From assembly GCA_018894105.1 (NCBI GenBank), contig CM032123.1:4093001-4157000 (forward strand): a stretch of 64,000 nucleotides of DNA, in the 5' to 3' direction. Positions 34,891 to 45,927 of this stretch are shown piece after piece. A program made the position numbers and the translations under genes. This DNA is from Jacaranda mimosifolia. Lineage: Eukaryota > Streptophyta > Magnoliopsida > Lamiales > Bignoniaceae. The notes below the pieces were generated by a model, which saw nothing but the letters and a program-made list of their open reading frames with translations, did not search any database and was not told the DNA's origin. Each line of letters begins with the position of its first letter. The first letter of the stretch is position 1.

Positions 34891-34903
34891 GCTGGGACTT
34901 TAA

Positions 34904-35324
34904 CGGCCCGTTTGGTTTATTTCCAGAACGGCATAACCTATTTCCATTTCCAGCTATTTTTAAAATTTGAAAATATAGTTATAATTTTAAAATAAAAATG
35001 AAAATGTGTTTAAATAAATTATTGAAAAATAATGATTAGATTAGGTATAAGGTTGCAAAGATAGTTTATTTATATTTTTTTATGTTTAAAAAAATTATTT
35101 TTTAAAAATATATGTATAGTTTATTAATTTTAAAATGATATGGGGTACTTTATGTCAAATCAAATCTGAATTTAATTGATGTGATAATAGAATGATAAAG
35201 TGGGTTTAGAAAGAGTTAGAAAATGAAAATATAAATACTTTGAGTGAAAATAAAAATAAAATGATAGCTTTCAGTTTTTATCCTCGAGTGAAAATGAGGC
35301 CAAAAAATAAAACCAAACATGCTA
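34904..35324. mobile_element. Tourist-like MITE, family A, flanked by TAA
   Basis: Ends are CGGCCCGTTTGGTTT and AAACCAAACATGCTA, imperfect inverted repeats. TAA flanks at 34901-34903 and 35325-35327. The inside shares TTTTAAAATTTGAAAATA and related words with the family A copies at 42772 and 50289. Confidence 0.7.
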
Positions 35325-35785
35325 TAAGTAGGTTGAATTCAAATTAAATTAGTGTTATTTAAATTTAAATTTGCTTATGAAAAATTGTATCCAAATTTAA
35401 TCAAATATTTTGTAGGATTTATGTTAATTAATACTATACCCGAGACAAATGAATTTCAATATCCAACAAAAAAATGGATCCAATTAAATATTTTTCCTTT
35501 TAGATTATATATATATATATATATATATTAATACCAACAAAGTAGTGTGTGTAAAATTTAAGTTTTTGACTATATTTTATCATATATTGGCCCAAAATTA
35601 AATGTATGGATGATAAGCTTGTATTTTATATTATATATTGTTTCGTAGATAAACTATTATTAAATATTAAAAGAAATATAAACTCTTGAAAACTCATAAA
35701 CTCATTTCTTAAAAGAATTTATTAATATTTTATACCATTTTTTAAAACATTTGTGAAAAGCTTTTAAGTCCGTATCATTAATGTA
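35325..35785. other. AT-rich intergenic stretch
   Basis: Contains a TA microsatellite at 35507-35528 and no recognised gene or element end. Confidence 0.5.
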
Positions 35786-36530
35786 TGTGATATGGGAGAG
35801 CTCAATATGACTTTATCTTAATCAAGTTTGGGTTCACCATACAACGCTTTGAATGGAGACCCACTTGGTCTCAATTATGTTGACCCAATAATCGACACAA
35901 TTGCTTGCAAGATACAGGAGACCTACATTGCCTAACCCCCTTTAAGCAAAATATATAATGGTCGACCCCAAATGACAAAAGAGGCCTGGAGATGACTGTA
36001 TTGCTCGAATTGTCCTATTCCAAGTCAGCCCCATGAAGACACGATCATATTTGCATATTCCATCTCCCTAGAGACGAAGGAATGCAATCAATAGCCAAGG
36101 AAGATAAGTGATCAACCTCGACATGTTAAGTAAACATCTATCAAGCATGCTTTAATGTATATCAAACTCTGTTCAGCCTATCAACTCAGCATTTAATGCA
36201 GCCAAACAAACATCATGTCTGCATTAAATACGCCATTAGCCTATCTCCATTATATTTAATGAGAAATATCCATTGTTGTCATAGGGAGTTGTTGGTCATT
36301 TCGACCTTCAACCTTCAAGGTGGGTCTCACACTATAAATAATCTTATTTTGTAGGAATTTTAGGTACACTTTCACACTTACTGTAGCCCTCAATCTGCTC
36401 AGTTACCCTCTCAAATATTCAACTTACTTAGGCATTAGACAATTTTAGTCGAGGGGCCATTTTGACAAACTTAATATGCTTTCTCATAGTTGTAAAACTC
36501 GACCTGCATCATCTTCTGACAGTTTAAACA
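35786..36530 (+). mobile_element. Probable LTR fragment of a Ty3/gypsy element
   Basis: It starts TGTGATATGGGA, the same 12 bases as the minus-strand LTR at 3592. A TATA-like CTATAAATAA lies at 36333, and CTTACTTAGGCATTAGA (about 36421-36437) resembles the CTGACTTAGGCATCGGAG-type wording of gypsy LTR transcripts. GC content is above its surroundings. No internal region follows and the right end is uncertain. Confidence 0.5.
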
Positions 36531-36605
36531 GAAGCATTCTCCCATTACCCATCGAAAGGAGAAAATTTACATTGCCCGTATGGTACAAATTAGTGTAACC
36601 AATGT

Positions 36606-36801
36606 GACAACATAGTAGTTGTGTTGTACTGATTAGTCACACAACTCATAGGACCCTATTCATCGATGTGATGTGTTTTTGTTATTTATTGTTTATTGCT
36701 TATGACAACATTGTGGTTGTGTTGTACTGATTAGTCATACAATTCATAGGACCCTATTCATCGATGTGATGTGTTCTTGTTCTTTATTGTTTATTGCTTA
36801 T
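36606..36801. repeat. 98-bp tandem duplication
   Basis: Two head-to-tail copies (36606-36703 and 36704-36801) share almost every base, with a handful of substitutions. Both contain GTTGTGTTGTACTGATTAGTC. It lies just right of the LTR fragment. Confidence 0.9.
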
Positions 36802-38360
36802 CATAATTTTTTTTTGATAACTATGTTCTATCTATATATTGTATAAAAAAATTATTTTCTACTCACAAGTGATGCCTTTTTTTTTATTAAATTCAATAAA
36901 GAATTGCTTATCAAAAATATCTTCAAAATAATAGGCATATTATATCATTTCATACATAAAATTGGAATTATACGCATCTACCTACCTACCAATCCCAACT
37001 ATTACATTAACTAAGATCTCCTATCATCACGAGACCCATTAAACATTCTTCTCAATTCATTGCACTAAACTCATTGTTGGATTTATTATCCACATCATCA
37101 TTTGACTTGAAAACTAACTCGTCAGCCTATGACGGTTATAGACGCAACCACTTCAAATCGATCATAACCTTATACGGTACTTTGCACTGTCAAATATATA
37201 AAGAAATAAAGTTGCACCTCTATTAATAGCTATAGCTTTTAGCATAGTAGTAAGCATTTGATTCTAACAATTGGTATCAAAGCGAGATCATGGGTTCAAG
37301 TCCCCAGGCTGTTGCCGGAGGGAAGATTGTTGAATTTATTCGCATCATCTTTTAATTTGTGGACTAACCGCCCAACTCATAGCCTTTATAAGGCGCAGCT
37401 ACCTCAAGCCGATCGTAGCTTTATACCTCTGCTAACAATTATAACTTTTAGTATAGTAGTAAGCATTTGATCCTTACACCCACACAACCTCCCTACTTCC
37501 CATGTTCTTTTTTTTCCTAGTGGTACCAAAATCAAAATTATTTTCTTTTTTTTTAATTTTTTAATTAACGTCTTAACATTTGATTAAGAGTTTTTAGTTT
37601 ATCCTATCAAAATAAGGTATGTTTTATGATTTTCTTTTATTAAATTCTCTATATTTGAATAAAAATTTTAAATAGTGACAGGCATCCTGTGTGCGCGACG
37701 ATCACATGCATGCCGTGATTATGGTATCTAAAATTTGAGATGCATAATAATTAATTTAGTTTCTCATAATATTAATTGAGAAAATTATCTCTATTTTAGA
37801 AAATAATGATGAGATAATTATTTTTTTATTTTATTTTCTTTCCTCTTGATTCCTTTTTCCTCAATTACTTGTTCGTTCTCTTTTATAATTTAGTTTCATT
37901 TTAATTTTTTCCTTTATTTAGGCCTATTTGTTTTTATTTTTAAATTTATTTTCACTATTTGAAAATAAATTATCAATAAATTCTCACTATTTTTCTCACA
38001 ATCCCAACCTATTTCTAATGTAAAACACATTCTCCAATAATTTACATATTTTCTCTCAATAACTTATATATTCCCTCTCTATTCCATTCTATGTTTTGTC
38101 TTCTATTTTATTTCATAAATATATATACTAAGTGTATCAAATATTTCCTTATAAACATAATTGACTTGAAACCAGATTCACTTGGCATGTATTTATAAAT
38201 TTGAGTTGGAGATAAAATACAAAATGAAATAGAAAATTTAAAATGTCATTTCTCCATCTATAATCTATTAAATTTTATATAATCATTATTTTTCAAACAA
38301 TGTATCCAAATATATATTCATTTTCAACTCATTTTCTCTAATCAATTTTCAAAATTTAAA
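36802..38360. other. Intergenic stretch with SINE-like repeat
   Basis: No gene was recognised. TTTTAGyATAGTAGTAAGCATTTGATy occurs twice (near 37236 and 37446). The first is followed by GGTATCAAAGC and GGGTTCAAGTCCCC, the latter like the B box of tRNA-derived SINEs. From 37921 the sequence is AT-rich and resembles 40614-40700 and 45200-45330. Confidence 0.45.
37220..37330 (+). repeat. Possible tRNA-derived SINE fragment
   Basis: TAGCATAGTAGTAAGC resembles a degenerate A box and GGTTCAAGTCC (37292-37302) a B box. The segment does not fold as a standard tRNA. No poly-A or T tail or target duplication was identified. Confidence 0.35.
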
Positions 38361-38819
38361 GGGCTTGTTTGTTTATAAATCGCGGCATTTTGCCAAAATA
38401 TTTTGGAAAAATAATTTTTGGAAAGTGAGTTTGATAAATGTAATGGTTGTTTGTGTTTTGAGTGGTAGGTGGATAATGTTTTGGAAGAAAATTATTTGTT
38501 TAGTTGTATTTTGGGAGGAAACAAGATTGTACATTAATAATTTTTTCATTAGGTTGGTGGGGTAAAATGGATATTTCAAAATTATATATATGTATATATA
38601 GATTAAATAAGTGATAGTATGTATATATATTTGGGGTATGAAGGAGACAATTAATGACAAATAGTATAATATTGGGGAATGCATTGGGGCATGAATAGTA
38701 AAGGTATTTTGAAAAATGAATTATGTGCTTTGTGAGTAGGGTTGAGAAATATGTATTGTTTGTTTGTTTAAATTTTAAGAGTTAAAAAATGTATTGAGAA
38801 TTTGTAAAGAAACAAGCCC
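38361..38819. mobile_element. Tourist-like MITE with GGGCTTGTTT ends (family C-related)
   Basis: Perfect 10-bp inverted ends, GGGCTTGTTT and AAACAAGCCC. The inside carries TTTTGGAA and GCCAAAATATTTTGG words seen in family C copies. AAA lies on both sides, so the usual TWA duplication is not clear. Confidence 0.65.
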
Positions 38820-38961
38820 AAAGATACTGAAAATATAAAATAAAATAAAAACATAACCAAAACGGTAATTTCAAAAATTAAAATAAATGCATTAACAATA
38901 TTACAAAATTATATTTTATTATTTAAAAAACTGACACATGGAGTCAAAATTACAGACGCGT

Positions 38962-40371
38962 CTAATTCTTAGATTTCCATACATTCACAAAACGACAAAG
39001 TGAACTGTACGACGATCCAACATTTTCCAACGCCATAAGTGCACTTTTTTTCAGCTCTGTAGCTCTGTACCTCATGGCCTTCCCTTGCTCCCCCTCCATC
39101 ACCGCCCTAACCACCCTCTCAATCTCCTCTCTTCCAATCACTTCTACCTGCGGCGCCGCCGGCTTCACCGCCACCCCTACTTCCTCCACAAGCATGGCGG
39201 TGTTCATTCTTTGCTCCGCATAGAGCGGCCACGCAATAATCGGTACTCCTTGAGCTAAGCTCTCCAACGACGAATTCCATCCACAATGCGACAAGAATGC
39301 CCCCGTCGACGGGTGGCGGAGCACCGCTAGCTGCGGCGCCCATGAGGGTACCACCAGCCCAACCCCTCGGGTCCTCTCGAGAAACCCGGCGGGCAAGTAT
39401 GTAGACGGGTCATCCTCATCGCTTCCAGCGGTGAAAAACGCCGCAGAAGCACTCGCATCAGTCGGCGGGCGCGCCACCAGAATGAAACTCTGCCGGCTCA
39501 TTTCCAGGCCCCAAGCCAGTTCAGTTAGTTGCTTACTTGACAAAGTTCCTCCACTTCCTAGGCAGACAAACAAAACTGATTCACATGGCTGAGTATCTAA
39601 CCATGCAAGAATTTCAGAATCCTTTTCTGTTAAATTTTCATCCTCCTTTATCAGAGGGCCAACGGGATATATCGAAGGAGTCGGTATATTTTTGAAGAAA
39701 GTGTTTTCCTCCAATGCTTTAAGCCGCTCAGGATCAAGATCATCCCAAGAATTCAGGAATATTCCGGCGGTGTATGGCAAACGGCTAACATGGAGCAAAT
39801 ACCATTTGTATTCGTCATTCTTTCTGTCTTTAACCTGATCAAGAAGATCCTCCTTGCGGATTGGCCGGCAGCCCGGAACTTCCACCGGCGCTGGAAGGTC
39901 GATGAATTCGCCTTCTACTTCGCGGTCCAGCGTCGGGAGATACAGCGAAAAGGCAAGAAGAGCAGCTGAGGCGGTGAAAAAAGAGTAGACGGGAATGGAT
40001 AGATCTCTGCAAACATCAATGGCGTCAGTGGTGAAAATGTCGATGATCAAAGCCATGGGGTTTATCTCCATTAGAATGGGTTTCAAAGGTTTAAGGGATT
40101 CGCGGGTGAGTACTGATAGTTGAGTGACGACCCTCATGTCGTCGGTGATAAGAGCAGAAACGTCGGCGGGTGGGAGGTTGATGATTTCGAGGTTAGGTGA
40201 GAGGGTGCCAGCGGACTGGAAGAAGTGGTTCTGTACGGCGGAGGCCTTGGTGGTGATGACCAGGAAGCTCACGCGGAAGCCATGATGGATTATGAGCTTC
40301 TTGGCGAGCTGGAAGAGAGGGGAGATGTGTCCCATGCCGGAGCTTGGAAGGAAGGCCACGTGGGGCTTCAT
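38962..40371 (-). CDS. UDP-glycosyltransferase, UGT72 family
   Basis: An intact, intronless frame of 469 residues. Family 1 glycosyltransferases of the UGT72 group move glucose from UDP-glucose onto phenolic acceptors, such as monolignols, hydroquinone or flavonols, in the cytosol. The catalytic His15 sits in SSGMGHISP and the partner aspartate lies in DIFTTDA (residues 111-117). The 44-residue PSPG sugar-donor box spans 344-387, from WAPQLAVL to PLYAEQ. It has the HCGWNS core, and the final Gln fits UDP-glucose. SSKQLTELAWGLE and SFILVARPP precede it as usual in this group. Full length and no damage make it a likely functional gene. The acceptor cannot be told from sequence. It stands alone in AT-rich, MITE-filled DNA, and its own GC content is much higher than its surroundings. 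Confidence 0.95.
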   Translation of the reverse strand: MKPHVAFLPSSGMGHISPLFQLAKKLIIHHGFRVSFLVITTKASAVQNHFFQSAGTLSPNLEIINLPPADVSALITDDMRVVTQLSVLTRESLKPLKPILMEINPMALIIDIFTTDAIDVCRDLSIPVYSFFTASAALLAFSLYLPTLDREVEGEFIDLPAPVEVPGCRPIRKEDLLDQVKDRKNDEYKWYLLHVSRLPYTAGIFLNSWDDLDPERLKALEENTFFKNIPTPSIYPVGPLIKEDENLTEKDSEILAWLDTQPCESVLFVCLGSGGTLSSKQLTELAWGLEMSRQSFILVARPPTDASASAAFFTAGSDEDDPSTYLPAGFLERTRGVGLVVPSWAPQLAVLRHPSTGAFLSHCGWNSSLESLAQGVPIIAWPLYAEQRMNTAMLVEEVGVAVKPAAPQVEVIGREEIERVVRAVMEGEQGKAMRYRATELKKSALMALENVGSSYSSLCRFVNVWKSKN

Positions 40372-40457
40372 GCCTCCTCTGCGCTACGAACTTCAAGAAT
40401 TTTTGGAGGTGATGGGAAAAATCTATGTGATGGCGAGTGCAAAGAACAGGGTTGCAG

Positions 40458-40465
40458 TATTTATA
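40458..40465 (-). promoter_or_regulatory. TATA box of the UGT72 gene
   Basis: TATAAATA reads on the minus strand within GCCTATAAATACTGC, 87 bases upstream of the ATG. This fits a short leader of roughly 60 bases. Confidence 0.6.
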
Positions 40466-41327
40466 GGCGAATTCTTGCTCTTGAGTTGTGGTATGGGATT
40501 CCTCTTCAAAATAGAAAAGCGATGAGGTTAGGTGGGTGGGTTGTGTTTGGATGTTTTGAGAAAAATCTTTTGTGAAAATGTGTTTTGAGCAATGGTTTAG
40601 ATCTTTTATTGTAATAATTTTTTGTTTTATCTCTTATTTTACTGTATGGATATATGATACGTATATTAAATATTTCTTACAAGAATAATTAATTGACAAA
40701 TTAAATACCGTCGACATATATATTAAATTAGAATAGAAGTTACATATATATATTAAATTAGAATAGAAGATGAAATACATAATATAATAAAGGATTTAAA
40801 GTGTTTGAATAGTGGGTTGAAAAATATGATGTATAATTGTTTGTGTCTTAGGAGAAAAAGGCTTGTTTGGAAGTATTCTTGATGAGAGAATTTTTATTGG
40901 AAATGTCCTGTTAGATTGTTGATGGATAATAAGTAGGGTGAAATTGAATTTTTATAGCAATTATATATGTAGATATATATAATTATAATGATGGTATATA
41001 TATATGTGTGTGTGTGTGTGTATTAATAGATGTTATATTTTTATGAAAAGTCGTTTCAATGAGCAACAGGTATGAGAAGTTTATAAATTGTTTTAAAGTT
41101 TTCAACTCCTTTAATACAGGATAAACTTGCTATCATTTTAGTCCCTTAACCGAGAGCTTGGAGAAAATTACATATTCGTCATTCCCACGAATGGTACCAT
41201 TTGATGTATTTATATAGAAAATCCAACTTTATAAATACACGTGCCAAATTAAAGATTTTATCCTTATAAAAATAAATTTGAAGAAGTGAGAGAAGGGAAC
41301 AACTTATATAAATTATCTAAACTCTTA
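40466..41327. other. UGT72 upstream region and AT-rich intergenic DNA
   Basis: It includes a short TATATATATGTGTGTGTGTGTG tract at about 40996-41020. No other gene or clear element end was found. Confidence 0.45.
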
Positions 41328-41671
41328 AGTTTTGTTTGGTTATATTTTCCCAAAATAATATTATTTTGGAGAAATATAACCAAACATATCCCCATTTTCA
41401 CTCCAAAACGCACATTCTCTAATATATACATACATATATTATATACATTATATATTATTATTCTAATATTAAAAAAAATAACTCAATTCCGTTTTCACCC
41501 AAAAAATTCAATAAAAAAGAATTTATTTGATTGCTACAGTAAAAAATATCTTTCCCAAAATATAAACAAACATACCAAAAAATAACTTTCACATTCTCTA
41601 ATAATTCATTCTCCCAAAACACATAATAAACACATAATAAAATCAAACAAAAAATACAACCAAACATAACC
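41328..41671. mobile_element. Tourist-like MITE, family C, flanked by TTA
   Basis: Ends are AGTTTTGTTTGGTTATATTT and CAACCAAACATAACC. TTA flanks both sides (41325-41327 and 41672-41674). The inside shares ATATACATACATATATTATATAC and TCACTCAATTCC-like words with the copy at 48506. Confidence 0.8.
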
Positions 41672-41886
41672 TTAATTTTTATTTATGATGCCACAAACCT
41701 AGGAAACCATTCATATTACTAAGTATCTAATTCTCTCCATTGATATAAAAGAAATGATTGATTGTCAAAACATTGTCTCAGTGGGAAGAATTTATGCCAT
41801 CCTCGACATTAATTTGAGTATTTGCTAAGAATAATTTTTGACGATATGTTCTATTGTCAAGCATACACTTCCTTACTAGTGTTTTA

Positions 41887-42384
41887 GGTTATGTTTAGAT
41901 TAAAGAATTCGAAAGTTCAGGTAATGTTTGGATTATATATTTTGGGAGAATGAGTTTTGGGAGTAGGGTTGGGGAATGTGATGTATGTTTATTTATATTT
42001 TTGGAATAGTTAAAAAATTATTTTGGGGAAGTTTTGGTATGTTTGTTTATGTTTTGGGAGGAGACAATTTATATTGTAGTAGTCAAATTAATGCTTTTTT
42101 GTTGGATTTTTGGAGTGAAAAATAAAATAAAATAATAATTTTATAATAAAAATAATAAAAAAGTATATAATATGTATATGTAATGATTGGATATGATTTT
42201 TTAATTGTAAAAATAATATAAAATATTATGGTATGTATATGTATTTATATGAAATTTTTGGTAATAAGCTAATAGATTTGAAGGGGTATTTTGGAAATTA
42301 GTATTTGTTGTTTTGGCAAAAAAGTGATACATATGTTTGGTTATATTTTGCCAAAATTTTGGCAAAATATAACCGAACATAGCC
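41887..42384. mobile_element. Tourist-like MITE, family C
   Basis: The left end GGTTATGTTTAGATTAAAG and right end TATAACCGAACATAGCC are imperfect inverted repeats. TTA precedes and TAA follows. The right end carries a small palindrome, TTTTGCCAAAATTTTGGCAAAA. Confidence 0.65.
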
Positions 42385-42651
42385 TAAGAATTTTAAACTT
42401 TAATAATAATTAATTTATTTGAATTTTTTAAGTTACAATAAAGTTCAAGCTATTGGATTGAAACTCCTAACTTCAACTTATGAGACGAAAACACAATTTT
42501 ATTTCGATTTAAGTTAGCTAATACAAACTCTTTATTCTAAAAATTTTCCAAGTAAAATTATATCAAACATTAAGTTAGTTGTAATTTTGTTATTATCACG
42601 CTATGGTAGTGTTTATCACGCTTTTATCGTCTACTTTTACGAGACAAAAGT

Positions 42652-42735
42652 ACTTTTTTTTTTTTTTTTTTTTAATTTGGCATTTTTTTTTCTTTTAAAT
42701 GATTTGATATTAGCATTTTTTTTTTTTTTTTGGAA
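42652..42735. repeat. Poly-T tracts
   Basis: Two long T runs (about 42652-42674 and 42716-42731) lie in AT-rich DNA between MITEs. No promoter or retroposon tail could be tied to them. Confidence 0.8.
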
Positions 42736-42771
42736 ATTTTGACAGGGATACCCCAAAAATTTGATCGAAAC

Positions 42772-43191
42772 AACCCATTTGGTTTTATTTTCAAATGTCA
42801 TTTTCATTTTCAATCATTTCTAAAAGTTGGAAAGTTAGTTATGAAATAAAAATAGGAATTGAGATGTATTTGAATGAAATGTTGGAAAATAATAATTATA
42901 ATAGGTTGTAGGGTTGAAAAGTATGTTATTTTATATTTTTTATGTTTAAAAAGATTTATTTTAAAAAATATATGTATATTTTATTAATTTAAAAATAATA
43001 GTGAGTAATTATATGTCAAATCAAATTTGAATTTGATTGATGTGTAATAAGATGATACAATAGATTTAGAAATGAGTTTTGGGAAAAAAATGTATATTTT
43101 TTCTGAAAAAAATTATGAAAAAATATTTATTTTTAATTTTTATTCCCAAGTGAAAATAAAAAGGGGGCTTGGAAATGAAACCAAACACTCT
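42772..43191. mobile_element. Tourist-like MITE, family A
   Basis: It begins ACCCATTTGGTTTTATTTTC and ends GAAATGAAACCAAACACTC. The body shares TTTTTTATGTTTAAAAAGATT-like and TATGTATA blocks with the copy at 34904. Target duplication is not clear. Confidence 0.65.
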
Positions 43192-43354
43192 GAAAGTGTC
43201 ACATGTCCCTTCATAATTAATATTTGAATTTGGGATTTTTCTTAAATGAAGGGGAATTTTTTGACATAAACTTTTAATTGGCTGCTTCAGGAAACAAAAA
43301 AATTTCTCCTTGTGTCAATTTTCAGTCATTTTCCTCGAAAGTGACAAACTCTAA

Positions 43355-43846
43355 TGGGCCCGTTTGGTTTCATTTTCTGAATTCAATTTTATTTTTCAGT
43401 AAAAATGCATAGTAAAAAATTAATTAAAAAAATATTTTTAAAAATGAGTTATGTTCAGATGTGTTGTTTAAAATTGTAGGTTTATATAATTGTGAAAATA
43501 ATATATATTTGGATGGTGGGTTCTTTTGTATTAAAAGTCTTTTAGTTTTTGAATTTGAATTGATGATGTAATGTGTAATTATTTGAAAAAATAATATTAT
43601 AATTTGAATTTGATTTTGAATTTATAATATTTTTGTGGTAAATGTTGTTTGAGAAGTATTGAGAATATAAAAAGTAGATATATGTAATAATAGAGGTTGA
43701 AAAAGATGTGAAAATGGAGAGAAAATGTAAAAGGTAATGTTTTAAGAATGAAAATGTATGAGAAAATAGTGTAGAAATTGATAATTTTCTATTTTCATTT
43801 TAAGAAGAAAATAAAAATAGGGTTTGAAAATGAAAACAAACGGCCG
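43355..43846. mobile_element. Tourist-like MITE, family A-related, flanked by TAA
   Basis: Ends are GGGCCCGTTTGGTTTCATTTTC and GAAAATGAAAACAAACGGCC. TAA flanks both sides (43352-43354 and 43847-43849). Confidence 0.75.
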
Positions 43847-43868
43847 TAAGTTGAAAAAGGTGTTGTCT

Positions 43869-43893
43869 ATTATTATTATTATTATTATTATAT
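43869..43893. repeat. (ATT)n microsatellite
   Basis: About eight ATT units lie between a MITE and the Helitron complex. Confidence 0.9.
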
Positions 43894-44658
43894 TGAAGTG
43901 GGAATTAATAAAAAAAATTCCTGGATTATTAACTTGGACCGACCACCATTGTGGCTCCGTGATTCTTTCCCTCTTTCTTTCGCAATATAATATTATCTAT
44001 ATTATTATAAAAGAAATTCTAATTTATGTTTAAAATAGAAATTATTTTTAATCTTTTTACATAATTGTCTTCAATTTCTCTAAATCTTAAAAAGAAAATG
44101 TGATATATATAGGGTAAAATTAAAAAAATCATGAATATTTTAGATAGTGTGACACTAAATTTTACACTCTAAATTTAATCTTACAACCATATTTAAACAC
44201 ACTACCTAATAAAGTTTTAATTGTAAACTAGTGGCTGGTGCATATTTCATATGTGTGCATTCAATAAAAGTGAAAATTAATCGTACTGTAATGATGTAAC
44301 TTCAAGCCTCAAGTGGCTTGAAAATAATTGATATAATAATAATAAAAAAATCAATCAATTAACACTAGAGAAAAACTCATTCATCTAACTTTGAAAAATA
44401 CTATAAATAGTAATAGAAAAATAATTTAGATGTGAGCAATCATATCTACAGGAAGAAGTTAGAAATATAAAAGAGAAATGCAGAGAAATAAAAATAGTGA
44501 AAAAATATATAATCATGTATAACCTTCATATGTGATAATAGTGGGGGTAGTAGTGAGTTGGTAATTATCCTATGTACACATGAGGATTTTTTTTAAAAAA
44601 GGGGGGTAATTCGAAGAAGTATTTGAACACACACTAAAAGGGAATAGGTTCTTTATTA

Positions 44659-45466
44659 GGAGTTCGTTTGCTTAGTATGTTTGGATTAGACATGATATAC
44701 GTAACTAGGATTAGGGTCGGAGCTAGAAATTTTTATTATAGGGGATAAAATTGAATTACAAAAAATATAATATTTTGTAAATTTGAAATGATAAAGAAGA
44801 ACGATGGCAAAATGTATATCCTCAATAAAAGAAAGGGTCATTTTATAATTTGAGGGATGTTAAAATTATAATATTTTAAGATTTCAATGTAAAAAATCAA
44901 ATTCCAAAATTTTTTTTTGGGGGTTGGGGGGGGAGGGGGGACTTCCCCTCTCAGCCCCCCTAGCCTCCGTCTATGACTAGGATAAATATTGGGATTATTG
45001 TGTATCACATCTAATATTTGTTTGTATATTTTAAATAACTTGATATCCAAATTTGATTGTTTGCTTAGTATTATTACCCCATTTGACAAGTTACAATTTA
45101 TTTCCATCTTAGGCTAAAAAACATATCACATCCCAAGGCCTTGATACACAAGTCAAGTTTGGCTTTAAATGTGTGTCGGGCCCTAATTGTATCAAGCGGT
45201 TTAAATCTTCTACTCTATTTTGTATTGCATTTTCTATTCTATTTTATGAATATATGATATGAATATTAAGTATTTTTTTTATAAAAATATTTGATTAAAA
45301 ATCAGATACACTTGGCATAAATACAACATGTTGGAATAGGAGATGAAATAGATAATGGAATTGAAGATCCAAAACCTGTATCAAGGGCTTTTAAAAATAA
45401 ACCAAACATTGAAATTGAGTTAAATTGTGTATCTATCATACAATATCAAAGAAAGCAAACGAGCTC
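44659..45466. mobile_element. TIR element nested in the minus-strand Helitron
   Basis: Ends are GAGTTCGTTTGCTT and AAGCAAACGAGCTC, inverted with one difference. The flanking target is TTA on the left and CTA/TAA on the right, so a 2-3 bp TA or TTA duplication. Including the hAT-like insertion it is 808 bp, and about 536 bp without that and its duplication. Confidence 0.75.
44712..44975. mobile_element. Small hAT-like element with perfect 8-bp target duplication
   Basis: The 264-bp insert begins TAGGGTCGGAGCTAG and ends CTAGCCTCCGTCTATG, imperfect inverted ends. ACTAGGAT occurs directly on both sides (44704-44711 and 44976-44983). It carries C/G runs near 44917-44960. Confidence 0.8.
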
Positions 45467-45927
45467 TAATAGTATAGATATCATGAATACTATCAAAAAA
45501 TTATCAGAAATATTATTTTTGTATTAACACATTTACAACCATACTTCGATACTTCTAAAAAAAATAATATTTCTTATAATTTTTGGTAATATATTTGATA
45601 TTTACAAGCAATAGTTTTACATTTGATTATTTTGCTCATCATTTGAACCTAAATTTAAAAACTAATTCAAAAATTTTTTACAAGTAGATTGAGTAATATG
45701 TTTTTTTTTTAATTAATTAACATTATTCTAACATAATAGTATTTTGAGCAATACAATTTACAGATAATTTTGTTGATTTTTTTGGTTGTCATGATTCTTT
45801 TTTCAGTTAATTTGCATTTTTATGACTTGACAATAGACTACAATTTGCATATTCCTAAAAAATTGATTCTTTTTTGTATATAAAAAAAAGTTACATGCAT
45901 GTGGTAATTATGTGCATGGGTTGCTAG

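Larger units (their letters stand above)
44228..45478 (-). mobile_element. Helitron-like element, minus strand, carrying nested insertions
   Basis: On the minus strand it starts TCTATACTATTA at 45478 after an A, has a hairpin-like GCACACATATGAAATATGCAC, and ends CCACTAG at 44228 before a T. This A|TC...CTAG|T structure without target duplication is the Helitron rule. With the nested TIR element removed, its 5' end reads TCTATACTATTAATAAAG, nearly the same as the Helitron at 51052. The related copy at 45928-46495 shows the uninterrupted site. Confidence 0.8.
43996..45927 (+). mobile_element. Helitron-like element, interrupted by a second Helitron
   Basis: The 5' end TCTATATTATTATAAAAG follows an A. 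The 3' end has a hairpin (CATGCA and TGCATG stem near 45893-45918) and, nine bases later, CTAG at 45924-45927. The body (43996-44227 plus 45479-45890) aligns with a shorter tandem copy at 45928-46495. It is interrupted at 44228-45478 by a minus-strand Helitron. No helicase coding is present, so both are non-autonomous. Confidence 0.65.

Noticed and set aside
36600..36801. CRISPR-like repeat array
   Set aside because: There are only two directly adjacent copies with no spacers; it is a simple tandem duplication in a plant genome.
37291..37305. A tRNA gene suggested by GGGTTCAAGTCCCC
   Set aside because: No acceptor stem or anticodon arm could be folded around it; at best a SINE.
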